Source: Ilex aquifolium
Lineage: Eukaryota > Streptophyta > Magnoliopsida > Aquifoliales > Aquifoliaceae
Length of the DNA stretch: 64,000 bases
Reading direction: 5' to 3'
Assembly (NCBI GenBank): GCA_951799425.1
Contig: OX637407.1
Location: 22,512,981 to 22,576,980 of the forward strand
Part shown: positions 24,003 through 35,358 of the stretch, one piece after another
Layout: each line of letters starts with the position of its first letter
Position numbering within the stretch: position 1 is the stretch's first letter
Made by a program: the position numbers and the translations under genes
The notes under the pieces: model-generated
The model's input: the letters and a program-made list of their open reading frames with translations, nothing else
The model's database searches: none
Told to the model about the DNA's origin: nothing

Positions 24003-24955
24003 GTCATGTTTAGAGGTGAATCCTAATAAGGTTATATACTAAAAACTAACTTTTTGTAGTGAAATTCGTTTTATTAATTAATAAAAGTTTAATTTTTTTC
24101 ATTTTATTGAGAATCTATGTGGGCAAAATATTTGCATTATATTTTATATATGGTATGTATGTGTATCTTATATTTTACATTGTAGATAATCTAGTGTGTA
24201 GAGTTCTACTTATGCACAGAAAATCAGATTATCGGATCCTTATATAATATGAATATAGATTCACAATCTTATATGAAATTAGACACACCATCAGTATGAT
24301 TGTTGTGTAATATTCTGGCATAGTCTGTCTTCACTATAGGAGACTAGTTGATGTCTCGAATTATTGCACTAGTATACTTTGTGCATTGAACAAACCTATG
24401 TTGAGATTATTATCTTTTACTGATTGAATAAGATAATAAATACCTCATGATTATTATGATTGCTTATGCTCTTAATCCCGAGATATTTAATTGACATGTG
24501 CATATAATGATTGTTAATTTAATTTATCAAAGAATGAGATTCATATTAAGTCAATAAACTCGATAAATTAGGAGACGATATTATTTGTATGGTGAAAATT
24601 AATTATTAAAGGAAACTATGTCCTGATATTTAAATGGGTTGATGATGTATTCTTGAGAGAGTTCATAAGTTTTGTCCATGTCAAACCCTGCAGGTGGATT
24701 TAATTATCCGACATGGCAAATAAGTTGAGTGGTAAGGTCTCAAGTAATAAAAGAAGTCAACTAAATATAATTATCAGTAATTTATTTAATAGATGGACAT
24801 CTATAATCTTAAACATGGGGAGATTATTAAGCATATAATAATAAGGAACTTGAAACATAATTTTGAGATAAGACTCAAGAGATCAATAATAATTTTTTAG
24901 GCTTAGGAGATCCTAGTGGTCAAGTGGATCTTTTAGCCCATTAAAGCTCTCAATA
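24003..24955. other. AT-rich block interrupting the Gypsy fossil, unidentified
   Basis: This AT-rich 950-bp block separates the gag fossil from the Gypsy leader/LTR region. The phrases TAAACATGGGGAGATTATTAAG and CCTAGTGGTCAAGTGGATC remind me of plant LTRs, but no terminal repeats or target duplication were found. It may be a solo LTR or another insertion. No gene is supported. Confidence 0.35.
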
Positions 24956-26130
24956 GTAGCCATTTTGAACTTTGGTGGGAGGGTGTAATTGGAAACATCC
25001 AAAGCGATGGGTGACTCGGTGTGCTGTACCAAGGTTTCCATCACGAGTCACATTGTTGTGGGCCTGAACTTAATTTTCTTGATTTTCATCCCGTTGTTCT
25101 TGAACTTGGGACAAGTTTCTTTCTGGTGGCTGTAGTGCAACAAAAAATTGAAGAATCTGTCAATTCTGCTGAACAAATTCCTATGCGGTATCTTCTAACT
25201 TCCTTACTTTGATGGTTTCTTTTTTGGCGGGGGTGGATTCTGTCGGTCTACAGGGTGTGACCTTGGTCGTCCATTCTCACGAGTTTGCTCTCTAACTTAA
25301 GCACCAACTGATGATGCCAGAGAATTTCCTTCGATTTCCCGAGTTATTGACCGAACAAGCTTGCCTTCCACCTGACTAAAGGGAGCTTTTGAAAAAGCAA
25401 GTCAAAGACTAGAGGGGCTCCAGGGATCAACCCTCTGATGCTTAAGTTAGAAAGGGAGAGAGAAAAATAGAATATTATGTTGAGCTTGGAATGCTTACTT
25501 GTTTGATCCATTGTCCTCTTTCTTATAAGCAATTATGTTACTGTTGGAGGATGTTTATCTCCTTATTTGAATTGGGGTGGACCCCGAGTTATTAGTGGTT
25601 GAGTATAGATGGACTCCTTGTTCAAGTGGGAGTTTTAGGCTGAGCTGAATTGGTCAAAGGAAAACTTCGCGAGCTAGCTATAACTCCTTTGAGTTGTCGA
25701 GCTCTTATGCCGATCACGTGCTCAAATTTCCATCATCACTATTTATATAAGAAAATATGGTAGAAAAACTTTAACATAAAAATTAATAGTATTTTTAATC
25801 TCAAAAACTAATAGAGATGTGGCCCATAATGTTCTCAGGGCGGTGATGAAATATATTCCAGAGACATGTTTTATATGATTAACTAGGCCACAATATAGCC
25901 CATTAGAGTTAAAACAAAGTAGCTTAGACTTTGATGGATATCATCCCTACCACAGTCCGAACCTCGGAGCACGGTGAGCGGTCATAAATAAAGCTGACCA
26001 GGTAATCAACCTACGTCAGCTACTATCTGCATGAGGCCAACCAAGAAGAATCTGATAGTTGGCATGGCATGTCTGGCACCACACATGGGCTGCCACCATG
26101 ATGAGGCAAACCAATAGTGGAGACTCTTGA
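24956..26130 (-). mobile_element. Gypsy leader and LTR fossil (minus strand)
   Basis: On the minus strand there is a TATA box (TTATATAAATAG, near 25740-25751), then an R/U5-like segment with CTAACTTAAGCATCAGAGGG (near 25430-25450), typical of Gypsy LTRs in plants. A degenerate primer-binding region follows near 25310 (TGGCATCATCAGTTGGTGC). The leader continues to lower coordinates toward the gag fossil. LTR borders are not resolved. It is an old, broken copy. Confidence 0.55.
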
Positions 26131-26143
26131 TAATAGTTTTAGA

Positions 26144-26311
26144 GAAATACTATGTATCTAAAATCTCTAATCTAAATTTTTATCCTAAATGAAAGGAGAC
26201 AATTGGATGAGTAGGTCCCATCAACTTTTTTAAAAGAGACCCACTGATCCAATGATCTCCCTTGATTTGGGATAAAAATTTAGATTAGAGATTTGTGATA
26301 CATAGCATTGT
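26144..26311. mobile_element. Short TIR element (MITE)
   Basis: The left ATACTATGTATCTAAAATC… and right …GTGATACATAGCAT ends are inverted repeats over about 38 bp, including AATCTAAATTTTTATCC. It is one of the group of approximately 170-bp elements in this window. Confidence 0.65.
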
Positions 26312-27296
26312 TCATAGTTTTATACATACTCAAACCGTGAATGATTATCCCTAATCATATCCCTTAAAGTTAAAAACACACTCAACACACACTATAAAAG
26401 TTCTCATAAATGAAAGGTGAGACCACAGAAAAATTGCTTAAGAGAATACTCTCTCTCTCCCTCTTTCTTTTTATCTCTAGGCTTGATAAATGTTTTATTC
26501 TGTTAAACTGATTTTGACATCGAAGGTGGTTCGGCTGGGACCACACCAATCCCTTACTTTTAATTTCTTTTGACAAGACTGAAGTTACTTCACCACTGTT
26601 ACTTGAGGTTCAATATCCAAACTCAGAGCCCCACATTTTTGACCTCGTTTACTGATTGCTCCATCAAACTTTGTTCAGTTAAATTGAATTGAGTAGCTTA
26701 AAAATAAAAATTAATGGTTATATTCATGTATATAAAAAAACGATCCAAACGGATGATGCAATCAAATGTTCCGAATAATTCTAAAGAAGACATTAAGGCC
26801 AAAAATATACCTAACATTAACAAACTTAAACTTGAAGACTCAGAGCCATCATCATCGTCTCCACCTCCACCAACGCTTTGCCTCTGTCTTCATCACCATT
26901 TTTGCACCTTTCTGCCACAAAAAAAAAAAACATAAAAATTTGCCTTTTCCCATACTCATTGCATAACACCAATACTAATTATCTGAATTTGCTGATAATA
27001 GCTTTCTTTCCAATTAACACCCCTAGTTACACCAAAATTTTCCTCTTTTTTGGTCTTTTCTTCACCTCTTAATACTTTCTTATTTGCTATAAATATATTT
27101 TTCAAAAAATTATAATAATTTATAATTTATAATAATAGTGATCAATGGATATATATTCATAAAGCTTGAACCTTTTGCTATGCTCTACTCTTACACAAGT
27201 AAATTGGATCCCCCACAAAAGAGTAATGATATATACGTACCCTAATTTCTTTGTTTCTTTGTTTCTTTGTTTTTTTTTTGGTCTTTTATATATATA
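26312..27296. other. Intergenic, no gene seen
   Basis: AT-rich, with pyrimidine runs near 26445-26470 and 27240-27285. The two overlapping frames at 26.71-26.97 kb are in low-complexity sequence and show no domain. Confidence 0.5.
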
Positions 27297-28277
27297 CTAG
27301 TTATTACCTGTGTCTGAAGGTACAGAGTAATAAAAAATGGTAAACAATAAACATATTTGTTTTCATATCTAAAATCAAATCACAAACATAGAAAAGAGAT
27401 AAAAAAATTTAAGCATCGATTTGTAGTGGGGGTGAGAGGTGGTGGGCGGCAGTGGTGGTGGTAGGAGACGGTGATGGTTGTGGTGGTGGCGGTGGTGGTG
27501 GCATTGGGGGAGATGGTGGGGGTGGCGACGGCGACGGCGACGGCGATGGCAATGGTGGCGGCGGTAGTGGCGACGACGACGATGGTGGTGGTGGCAGTGG
27601 TAGTGGCGGCGGCGGTAGTGGCGGAGGTGGTGGTGGCGACGATGACGATGGTGGCAGTGGTAGCGGTGGCGGCGGCGGCGGCGGTGGCGGTGGTGGTGGT
27701 GGTGGTGGTTGTGGTAGAGGTAGTAGTGGAGCGGTTTCAAACACTATTTTTTTTTTAAAGTATTTATGAGAAATAATTTCTAAAAGTACTTTTAAAAAGT
27801 TACTCCAAACACACCCTTATGGCCCTATTTTTCCTATTAAATTTAAAGTGTTAATATTAGTCGTTAGATTAACTTTAAAGTAAAATTTAAAGTGATCTCA
27901 ACCGCGAATAGCAAAAGTCATTTTGTTTATCTTTTGAAATTTGAATTGTAAGTTATTCCCTCCGTTCCTAAATATCTGTCGTTTTACACAATTTTTTTTG
28001 TTCCATAATATCTGTCGTTTAATGAAACCAAAGCGCAATTAATATTTTTTCTTCCAAATTTACCCTTAACTCTTCAATGCATTAGATTAGATGTAGACTA
28101 AGTGTCTTTCATATTCTTTTCCTTCCCAATACGTATTGAATAAGGGTATTTTAGTCTTGTGCAATTATTTTTTACTCATATTAGAGTTATTTAATAGCTT
28201 CCTTAATCTCTGTGTAAAAATCTTAAACGACAGATATTTAGGAATGGAGAGAGTACTTTATTATATATATATATAGA
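27297..28277 (-). mobile_element. Helitron copy H4 (minus strand) with nested Stowaway MITE
   Basis: On the minus strand the 3' terminus is CTAG at 27297-27300, with a flanking T. It is preceded by the family hairpin, here degenerate (CTGTACC-TTCA-GACACAG). The 5' end TCTATATATATATAATAAAG lies at about 28277. A triplet cassette of GGT/GGC units fills about 27430-27735 on the plus strand. A Stowaway element (27956-28253) interrupts it near the 5' end. Confidence 0.73.
27956..28253. mobile_element. Stowaway MITE (298 bp)
   Basis: The terminal inverted repeats TTCCCTCCGTTCCTAAATAT and (reverse complement) CTCTCTCCATTCCTAAATAT match the CTCCCTCCGTTCC consensus of plant Stowaway elements. TA lies on both sides (27954-27955 and 28254-28255), the expected target duplication. 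Stowaways are mobilised by mariner-like transposases supplied elsewhere. There is no coding capacity. Confidence 0.85.
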
Positions 28278-28287
28278 GAGAGAGAGA

Positions 28288-28322
<35 letters not shown>
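28261..28322. repeat. (TA)n(GA)n microsatellite
   Basis: A TA run passes into a GA run with one GG interruption. It begins inside the 5' tip of Helitron H4. Confidence 0.9.
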
Positions 28323-28323
<1 letters not shown>

Positions 28324-29087
28324 TCTTGGAAAAGGTGCGCAACAAACAATTAATATCTCTTTATTAGCTTTTCCAATTAAGTCCCACTAAAATTGCTCCT
28401 AAAATATTAAAGTTTTTGTGTTTTGAAAGATAATAGAAACTTGAACATGCCGTGAAGACTTAAAACTCTCTCTATTATGTGCATACTTTTGGTCACCTCT
28501 GGTCTCTATCTTAGTACAAGCTGGTGCTCTCTCCTTCTACCTGTGTACCCACCCTTTCAACTTGAGAACAGTTGTTGAAAAGGAGAGTAACCAGCACCTA
28601 TAACCCATGTCTGAACTGGATGGATACCAAACGGTCCAAACCTCCCTCACTAAGTCATGGCCACCTAATAACAGAATGGGTCAACTTCCTATCTTAAACA
28701 GATGGAACTTGATTTTGAAACCTCCCCTGTCTTTCACTGAATCGAGGAGATGATTAGTCGATGTACACATAAGTTGACTCGGACATCCTTAACGTTTGAA
28801 CCAAAAAAAAAAAGATTATTATCCCCTCCAATATATAGTATCTCTAACACAATTGACCTAAAAACTGGTAGTTCTACTGTTGGTTTCCTCACCGGTTTCA
28901 TGGTATTTTTCAGTTGGTAATTTTACAATATGTTTGGTATGACGAAAAATAGGTAGATAAAAAATAGGAGAGTAAGTGGTGCTTTCCTCGGTTGGTGTAG
29001 AAAGAAAATACTCCATTTGAGTTGGCTTCCTGATCACTTAACTTCGCTCCATTTTGAAATGACCGATTTGCAGGTAGTACATCTAAA
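28323..29087. other. Intergenic with Au-like SINE tail
   Basis: No gene is seen. About 28735-28813 is the 3' end of an Au-like SINE (GAGATGATTAGTCGATGTACACATAAG split across its body, then CCTTAACGTTTGAACC and an A-run). Confidence 0.5.
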
Positions 29088-29418
29088 TAGAACTGTTAAT
29101 CGAATCAAGTTACTCGAGCTCGGCTCGAATTTTGTTTGTTTTTGGCTCATTCAGGCTCCACTTGTTTTTTAAACGAGCCGAACTTAAACAAATTTTTAGA
29201 TTCTTTTGAAAAACAAGTTCGACATAATCGACTTATTCATGTGTAAATATTCGGGTTCAGCTTGAATTCAACTCGTTTTGGACTCGTTCAGGCTCAGTTA
29301 GAAAACGAGTCAAACTTGAACAATTTTTTAAACTCGATTAAAAAAATAAATTTTTTAGACTCGATTAAAAAAATAAAATTTTTAGACTCGACTTGAATTC
29401 GTTTAACTATCAACTCTA
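29088..29418. mobile_element. hAT-like MITE with GGCTCG repeats, second copy
   Basis: The interior (TGGCTCATTCAGGCTCCA, AACGAGCCGAACTT) matches the element at 12950-13267. The tips TAGAACTGTTAATC and …ACTATCAACTCTA are inverted. Flanking 8-mers CATCTAAA and TATCTTAG agree at only 5 of 8 positions. Confidence 0.45.
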
Positions 29419-29426
29419 TATCTTAG

Positions 29427-30319
29427 TAGTGAAAATATTATTTTGATCGACATCTTTTTTGGACTAATGTTCAATCAACATGGAGTATATTACAAACTTA
29501 CTTTTCGACGCACCCACGTACACCCACTGTCACACCAAAAGACAAAAGGACTATTATGGCAAGAAACCTCAGCTAGCCACGTTTACACATCGAGAGATCT
29601 CTAAGGACACCTTGGGCTAAATACTTTTATGCATATCTCTTCTTGTTGATCCACATCATACCCTATTCTCATAGGATGATACACACTAACTAAGAGTCCG
29701 CCTCCCCCCAACTAATGGTGGACCCCTTATAGGCAAAAGGCTAGCTTTTTAATTTGAGTCGGCAGTGGGAATACCAGCTGGTCGATTATGTGTACCTATC
29801 ATCTATCAAGGATTGAGTATGCAATTGAAAGTGCTTTATTCGAGTCACGATGCATAAAAGTGGCTTTATTTAAAATCAATTAAGTATGAATAAAGAAGAC
29901 TCAACACAAAAATTAGATGGTTTGGTCTTAGATGACCTATTTCACTAGGAATAGTTACGGTGGCTAGAAAATTTTATTGCTTAAGATGTATAGTGTGCTG
30001 AAATATGTGTGATGTTTCTATGTGTAGGTGAAACTCATAATTTATAAGAAAATATAGTCTTCATAGTGCCACAGAGCGAGCTTTGACAGAGGCGCCATCT
30101 AGGGGAGTCTTGATTAAGGTGTCATCCTTGTAACGGGAGTGGGTGACTCCGTGATGTTGACGTAACGGACGAGGTGGTTGATGCCTACGATGCGCATACT
30201 AATTCCCTTCCTAAAAGTGCGTCATTAATAGATTGAATTTTTTAAGACGATAAGCTTGGTCCTTGTTGACGTGTATTTTTGATTTGGGCCTAATTGCACA
30301 TGTGACTTAAACTGACTTA
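29427..30319. other. Intergenic, no gene seen
   Basis: No convincing coding frame or repeat end. A GC-richer patch at 30060-30200 remains unidentified. Confidence 0.5.
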
Positions 30320-30328
30320 TATTTTTAA

Positions 30329-30679
30329 GTGAAAATTGGAAGTGAGTCCCCCTAGATGTACTTATTTGGAAATAAGTCCTGCAAGGAAACTTATAAGGGG
30401 CTAGGTCCATGTTTAAAATTATATGTAATGACTTAAGTCTACTTATTTTTTTTATCTCAAAAATACCCTTCCTTGAAAGGAAGTTAAATTAATTTCTTAT
30501 TTTGAAAATTGTTATCCCTTAATTCAAGGTCAATTAAAATATGCCAATAAAATCTTCATCATAAATTTAAAATTCAAATTCAAAGTTCTCTCTATATATA
30601 TATATATCAAATTCAAAGCGCTCTCTCTCTATATATATAAAATTTCCATCATAAATTTAAAATTCAAATTCAAAGTTTT

Positions 30680-30721
<42 letters not shown>
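30329..30721. mobile_element. Mutator-like element, copy E5, right end missing
   Basis: The left tip GTGAAAATTGGAAGTGAG and the next 250 bp are close to copy E2 (13489-14405). The right half is absent: the copy dissolves into TA microsatellite (about 30682-30720) at the start of duplicated unit A. The 9 bases before the left tip are TATTTTTAA (30320-30328), the same 9-mer found to the right of copy E3 (34085-34093). Confidence 0.6.
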
Positions 30722-30727
<6 letters not shown>

Positions 30728-30883
30728 GGTTTCTGAATTGGGCTTGATCTCTAATTTTGAGCTTCGCCTGGTTTGAGCAAGCCCGTCAACTTCCATCACC
30801 CACTTTGAGAATAACAGAATTGCTTTATGTCCACTTTTATGGGTCCCACCCAGAACCAAAGTTTGATTATTCTCTCAAATATA

Positions 30884-31045
30884 TTTTTTTATTTGTTTTT
30901 TTGATAGATGACCCTATAAATTTAAGTGAGACTAATTAAGTCAATTTCTTTGTTTTTTCAATAGATGAGGGGACGGTGAGATTTGAACCCGTAATTTAAC
31001 GGTCTAACGATAAGTCGTGCTGACCATTAGACCAGTCGGGATCCT
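30884..31045 (-). repeat. tRNA-derived SINE in unit A (minus strand)
   Basis: On the minus strand there is a box A (TGGTCTAATGG, in 31021-31036) and a box B (GGGTTCAAATCTCAC, 30977-30990) of an internal pol III promoter. An A-rich end follows (T-run on the plus strand near 30885). The copy at 34240-34412 shows that it inserted before the duplication. Confidence 0.6.
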
Positions 31046-31404
31046 CAAGTGGGTTATTTATTAATAGACAATAAATAATTTTAATAAATTATAACTTGAA
31101 ATAAATCTTAATCCCAATTTTCCATCTATTAATCATACTAAGAGACAATAGGTAGGAAAAGGACTTTGGAGAAGAAGAAAATAGTCATTCATCAAGATCA
31201 GATAAGCATGTACTAATCAAAATCCACACACAAGGAATAAAAAGAAGTTATTGAAAATATTGAATACTTGAGGATTGAGATGAAGCTATCTAGTACTAGA
31301 CTAAGGATTATTACAATTATTGTCATCCACAAGCATTTCTTGTCTTTGGAATTGGAAGGTCTCCATAATCATATTCTCAGTTCTTCCTTGGTCGAAGACA
31401 AAAT

Positions 31405-31809
31405 TCACCACAGAGCTAGCTGTACCAGCAATCCCATACCAATCCAAAGTGGCAACCCAACGGCGAAACTGCCGCCAGTGCCCGAAATATATCGGTGAAC
31501 GGGATATAAGTTCCCTGGTGGACCGGGTATGTAAATAAACGACGACGGTGGTGATGGTGATGATGGTGGTGGCGGTGGCGGAGGGCTGTGTTTGCTTGGA
31601 TGCTTCTTAGGAGAAGGAGGTGGTGGTGGAGGGAATTGGTTGCATGGGTTAGTGCAAGATGAGGAGCCTCCACAGTTGTTCACTGAACCAGGTGGTACAG
31701 GCACGGTGTTCTCGTCGAGCTTCCTTCGATTTTGTGCATTAGTAGGGGTTGAAACGGCAACAATTACAACAAAAACTGTTAGTCCTCGCAACATGATAAG
31801 GCCCTTCAT
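31405..31809 (-). CDS. Secreted proline-rich (hydroxyproline-rich) glycoprotein, copy A
   Basis: This is a 134-residue protein. Residues 1-25 are a signal peptide (hydrophobic GLTVFVVIVAVS, cleavage likely after TNA). A short Cys-containing segment (NNCGGSSSCTNPCNQ) follows. Then come Pro-rich blocks (PPPPPPSP, KKHPSKHSPPPPPPP), the phrase FIYIPGPPGNLYP, and a hydrophobic C-terminal tail (VGLPLWIGMGLL…) without charged residues after it, as in GPI-anchored proteins. The product is probably an extensin-like cell-wall or cell-surface protein, with its prolines hydroxylated and glycosylated in the secretory pathway. The start is the first ATG of the frame; the upstream region has stops. A second intact copy is at 34790-35176. 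The family is inferred from composition; no enzymatic role is implied. Confidence 0.82.
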   Translation of the reverse strand: MKGLIMLRGLTVFVVIVAVSTPTNAQNRRKLDENTVPVPPGSVNNCGGSSSCTNPCNQFPPPPPPSPKKHPSKHSPPPPPPPSSPSPPSSFIYIPGPPGNLYPVHRYISGTGGSFAVGLPLWIGMGLLVQLALW

Positions 31810-31990
31810 TGGAAACTCTTAACTGTTAAAAGAGATTGATAGGGGGTTGTTTGGATTTCTGAATATGATATGTTTGGTGGAGTGGCTTTGGAGAGAAGTT
31901 GATGAAGGTCAAGGAGGAGGGAGTTTGGTCATTAATAAATGAAAGGTGTAGAAAGACCAAAGGTAGTTTGGTTAAGTACTCTTAACTTTA

Positions 31991-32488
31991 GGGTGTGTTT
32001 GGTTTATGTATTAAGAAGGATTGGATTGGACAAACTCATCCATCCCATACCCATTTATCTGGGTTTTAGACTAATTAAAGTGAATTACTGATAATGCCTT
32101 TTTATCTCATATTTGGTTCGAGTATTAAGAAGTAGTAGACCTCATATTTATCTCATCCAATACTTTGTTTGGATGGAGTATTGAATGATATTATACACAT
32201 TAAATTACTAAAGTATCCTCAAGATAATTATATTCTAGAAATTCTTGAGGGTACAAATATTTTTTGTCAAAACATATCCAACCGGACTATTTAAACCCAC
32301 CAAATAGGTGGCTTTATTTAAAAAGGTGTATGTGGCTATAAATTCACTATTTATCCGGACCTGAATTATATCTAATTTATAATACCGAGCTCAAAATATA
32401 TATCCAAACATGAAAATAAAAAAGATAAAATGGACCCCAAGCATATTTTTTACAAGCCTTCTTTCTTAATACATAAGGCAAACACAGT
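31991..32488. mobile_element. TIR element in unit A (PIF/Harbinger-like tips)
   Basis: The ends GGGTGTGTTTGGTTTATGTA and, inverted, CACTGTGTTTGCCTTATGTA continue into TTAAGAAGG-like sequence. The GGGTGTGTTTGG-type tip is common in Tourist/PIF-Harbinger MITEs. It lies about 180 bp upstream of the glycoprotein gene and is shared with unit B (35359-35855), so it predates the duplication. Confidence 0.5.
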
Positions 32489-33042
32489 GGGAAAGAGTAG
32501 TAATGTGATATGAGGCGTTTCTTCTATGTGGGGTCATGATTTGATCCAGGAAAATCACATTGCAGGTGGATGGTCCCACAAATAGAAACCCCACCATTCA
32601 ATCCTCAAATATGTGTTTGCTTTTATGTAATCCCATGTTGCATTGATGGTTATATATGATAAGATATTATAATAATCTTTCGTTTTGTATCATTTTAATT
32701 TTCATTCTTACAAGTTCATCTCATGCATCGCACGAGTCGGACACTAGTACTAGGAGTGTTTAGAAAGCCTTTCCTCCTACTATTACTATGTTCAATTAAG
32801 AGATTTTAGAATTATTTTATTATTTTATCCCAATCAAATCCTGCCATGTGACCACAAAATTAATTCTTTCATATATTTATTTATAACCATCCATTTGAAT
32901 TTTTCCAAAAAAAAAAAATTGTCATTGTCTTCCCATAACTACCCAATACATGGTAACGGCTAGTATTTGGTTATCACAAATAATTTTTGTCAAAGTTTAT
33001 AGATTCTATCAGACAATATAGACCTACACAGTTCATTTTTAA

Positions 33043-34084
33043 GGGATTTTTGGAAGTCGGTACACCTACTTAGAGTTATTTGGCAAAAAGTACACATTAA
33101 AAAATGTCTTGGAAAAAAGTACACTACATGGATACAAAGACCTAAATACCTCATTTAGGGTCATTTAATTTAAAATCTCTTATCTTTAATGTACCTTGAT
33201 TCATGTGTATTTGTTAATATGTGTGTGTGTGTGGGAGAACTTTAATATTCTATATTTGTATGTCCTCCCTTGATTTATGCAAATTTTTTTTGGAAATTGA
33301 TTTTGTTTTCAAATTATATTTAATGCATTTTGATTCATGCGTTTTTTTTTTTTTTGAAAGTGGTTTTATTTTCAAATTAATTTAATATCCGAATAGTGTA
33401 ACAATAACAGTGTAACAAGTCATTTATACAAATTATTGTACTATTACATTTTTTCAAACATATATTTTCATATAATTTCATTGAAAACAGTTCATATCTG
33501 TTTTGAATTTGTTACCACATGCACAAAACTACTGAACATTATTTTTGTTATAGTGTATTGTTACACTGTCTTTGTTACAGTGTATTTGTTATACTGTTTT
33601 TGTTACACTATTATGGAGTTCGGATATTACAAATTTTGAAATTCAAACAAGTGATATATTCTAAAATAAACGAAATATTAAAATTCTTCTATAAAACTAG
33701 TAGTAGTAAATATTTAATACATAAAATATAATTTGAAAATAAAACCACTTTCCAAAAAAAATATGCATGAATCAAGGTGAATTAAAGATAATTCAAAATT
33801 TAGATAATTCGAATTTATATATATATATATATAATGCACCTTGATTCATGCGTATTTTTTAAAAGTTCTCCCATAAAATTAGGAGATGTTTAATACACCA
33901 CTTTCCAAAGAAAATACACATGGATCAATGGAGGACAAAAGAGTCATAATAAAATCATCCAAATTCAAATTGTATACTTAGTTACAAATAAGTATCAAAA
34001 TTAAGGACTTAATAACCCTATATTTTTTTCTGTGTACTTTTTATCAAATAAGTCTAATTTGGTGTAGCTCCTTCCAATTTTCCC
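33043..34084. mobile_element. Mutator-like non-autonomous element, copy E3, at the duplication junction
   Basis: The tips GGGATTTTTGGAAGTCGGTAC and (reverse complement, same register) GGGAAAATTGGAAGGAGCTAC are inverted repeats. The 9-mers CATTTTTAA (33034-33042) and TATTTTTAA (34085-34093) flank it, an 8/9 match. Further in, a second inverted pair (GATTCATGCGT … ATGCATGAATC) surrounds a centre of GTTACA/TGTTAC motifs (33400-33620). It lies exactly between duplicated units A and B. Confidence 0.7.
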
Positions 34085-34239
34085 TATTTTTAAACCGGGT
34101 CTGGGCTTGATCTCTAATTTTGAACTACGCCTGGTTTGAGCAAGCCCGTCAACTTCCATCACCCACTTTGAGAATAACAGAATTGCTTTATGTCCACTTT
34201 TATGAGTCCCACCCAGAACCCAAGTTTGATTATTCTCTA

Positions 34240-34412
34240 GAATATTTTTTTTTATTTGTTTTTTGATAGATGACCCTATAATTTAAGTGAGACTAATCAA
34301 GTCAATTTCTTTGTTTTTTTTAATAGATGAGAGAACGGAGAGATTTGAACCCACAATTTAACAGTCTAACGATAAGTTGTGATGACCATTAGACCAGTCG
34401 GGATCCTCAAGT
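34240..34412 (-). repeat. tRNA-derived SINE in unit B (minus strand)
   Basis: Counterpart of the SINE at 30884-31045, with the same box A (TGGTCTAATGG) and a slightly changed box B (GGGTTCAAATCTC). Confidence 0.6.
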
Positions 34413-34789
34413 GGGTTATTCATTAATAGACGATAAATAATTTTAATAAATTATAAAAAAATGTATTGAAATAAATCTTAATCCCAATTTTCCATCTATT
34501 AATCATACTAAGAGACAATAGGTAGGAAAAGGACTTTGGAGAAGAAGAAAATAGTCATTCATCAAGATCAGATAAGCATGTACTAATCAAAATCCACACA
34601 CAAAGAATAAAAAGAAGTTATTGAAATTATTGAATACTTGAGGATTGAGATGAAGCTATCTAGTACTAGACCAAGGATTATTACAATTATTGTCATCCAC
34701 AAGCATTTCTTGTCTTTGGAAATTGGAAGATCTCCATAATCATATTCTCAGTTCTTCCTTGGTCGAAGATTTGAACATTAAGACAAAAT

Positions 34790-35176
34790 TCACCACAGAG
34801 CTAGCAGTCCCAGCAATCCAATACCAATCCAAACTGGCAACCCAACGGGGAAACTCCGGCCAGTGCCCGAAAAATATCGGGGATATAAGTTCCCTGGTGG
34901 ACCGGGTATGTAAATGAACGGCAACGGTGGTGGTGGTGGTGGTGGTGGTGGAGGGCTGTGTTTGTTTGAATGCTTCTTAGGAGGAGGTGGTGGCGGAGGG
35001 AGTTGGCTGCAAGGGGTAGTGCAAGATGAGGAGCCTCCACAGTTGTTCACTGAACCAGGTGGTACAGGCACGGTGTTCTCGTCGAGCTTCCTTCGATTTT
35101 GTGCATTAGTAGGGGCTGAAATTGCAACAATTACAACAAAAACTGTTAGTCCTCGCAACATGTTAAGGCCCTTCAT
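34790..35176 (-). CDS. Secreted proline-rich (hydroxyproline-rich) glycoprotein, copy B
   Basis: This is a 128-residue paralogue of the gene at 31405-31809. It has the same signal peptide (…LTVFVVIVAISAPTNA), Cys segment (NNCGGSSSCTTPCSQ), Pro-rich blocks, FIYIPGPPGNLYP phrase and hydrophobic tail. It differs by a shorter tract after GNLYP and by a longer uninterrupted proline run in the second block. The frame is intact from ATG to stop, so both copies may be expressed. Most differences fall in the Pro-rich tract and in the segment before the tail; the signal peptide and Cys segment are nearly unchanged, which suggests constraint there. The upstream sequence is shared with copy A for more than 1 kb, including the TIR element, so regulation should have been alike just after duplication. 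Confidence 0.82.
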   Translation of the reverse strand: MKGLNMLRGLTVFVVIVAISAPTNAQNRRKLDENTVPVPPGSVNNCGGSSSCTTPCSQLPPPPPPPKKHSNKHSPPPPPPPPPPLPFIYIPGPPGNLYPRYFSGTGRSFPVGLPVWIGIGLLGLLALW

Positions 35177-35358
35177 TGGAAACTCTTTACTGTTAATAAG
35201 AGATTGATAGGGGGTTGTTTGGATTTCTGAATATGATATGTTTGGTAGGGTGGCTTTGGAGAGAAGTTGATGAAGGTCAAGGAGGAGGGAGTTTGGTCAT
35301 TAATAAATGAAAGGTGTAGAAAGACAAAAGGTAGTTTGGTTAAGTACTCTTAACTTTA

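Larger units (their letters stand above)
30722..33041. repeat. Duplicated unit A (about 2.3 kb direct repeat)
   Basis: This unit and unit B (34094-36413) are near-identical direct copies. Each contains, in the same order, a SINE, a proline-rich glycoprotein gene on the minus strand, a TIR element, and the same 3' border (…GACCTACACAGTTCATTTTT). Differences include small indels and point changes. The copies are separated only by Mutator-like element E3. Confidence 0.9.

Noticed and set aside
30629-30859. 76-residue frame with an Ile-Tyr repeat
   Set aside because: Produced by a TA microsatellite at the border of element E5.
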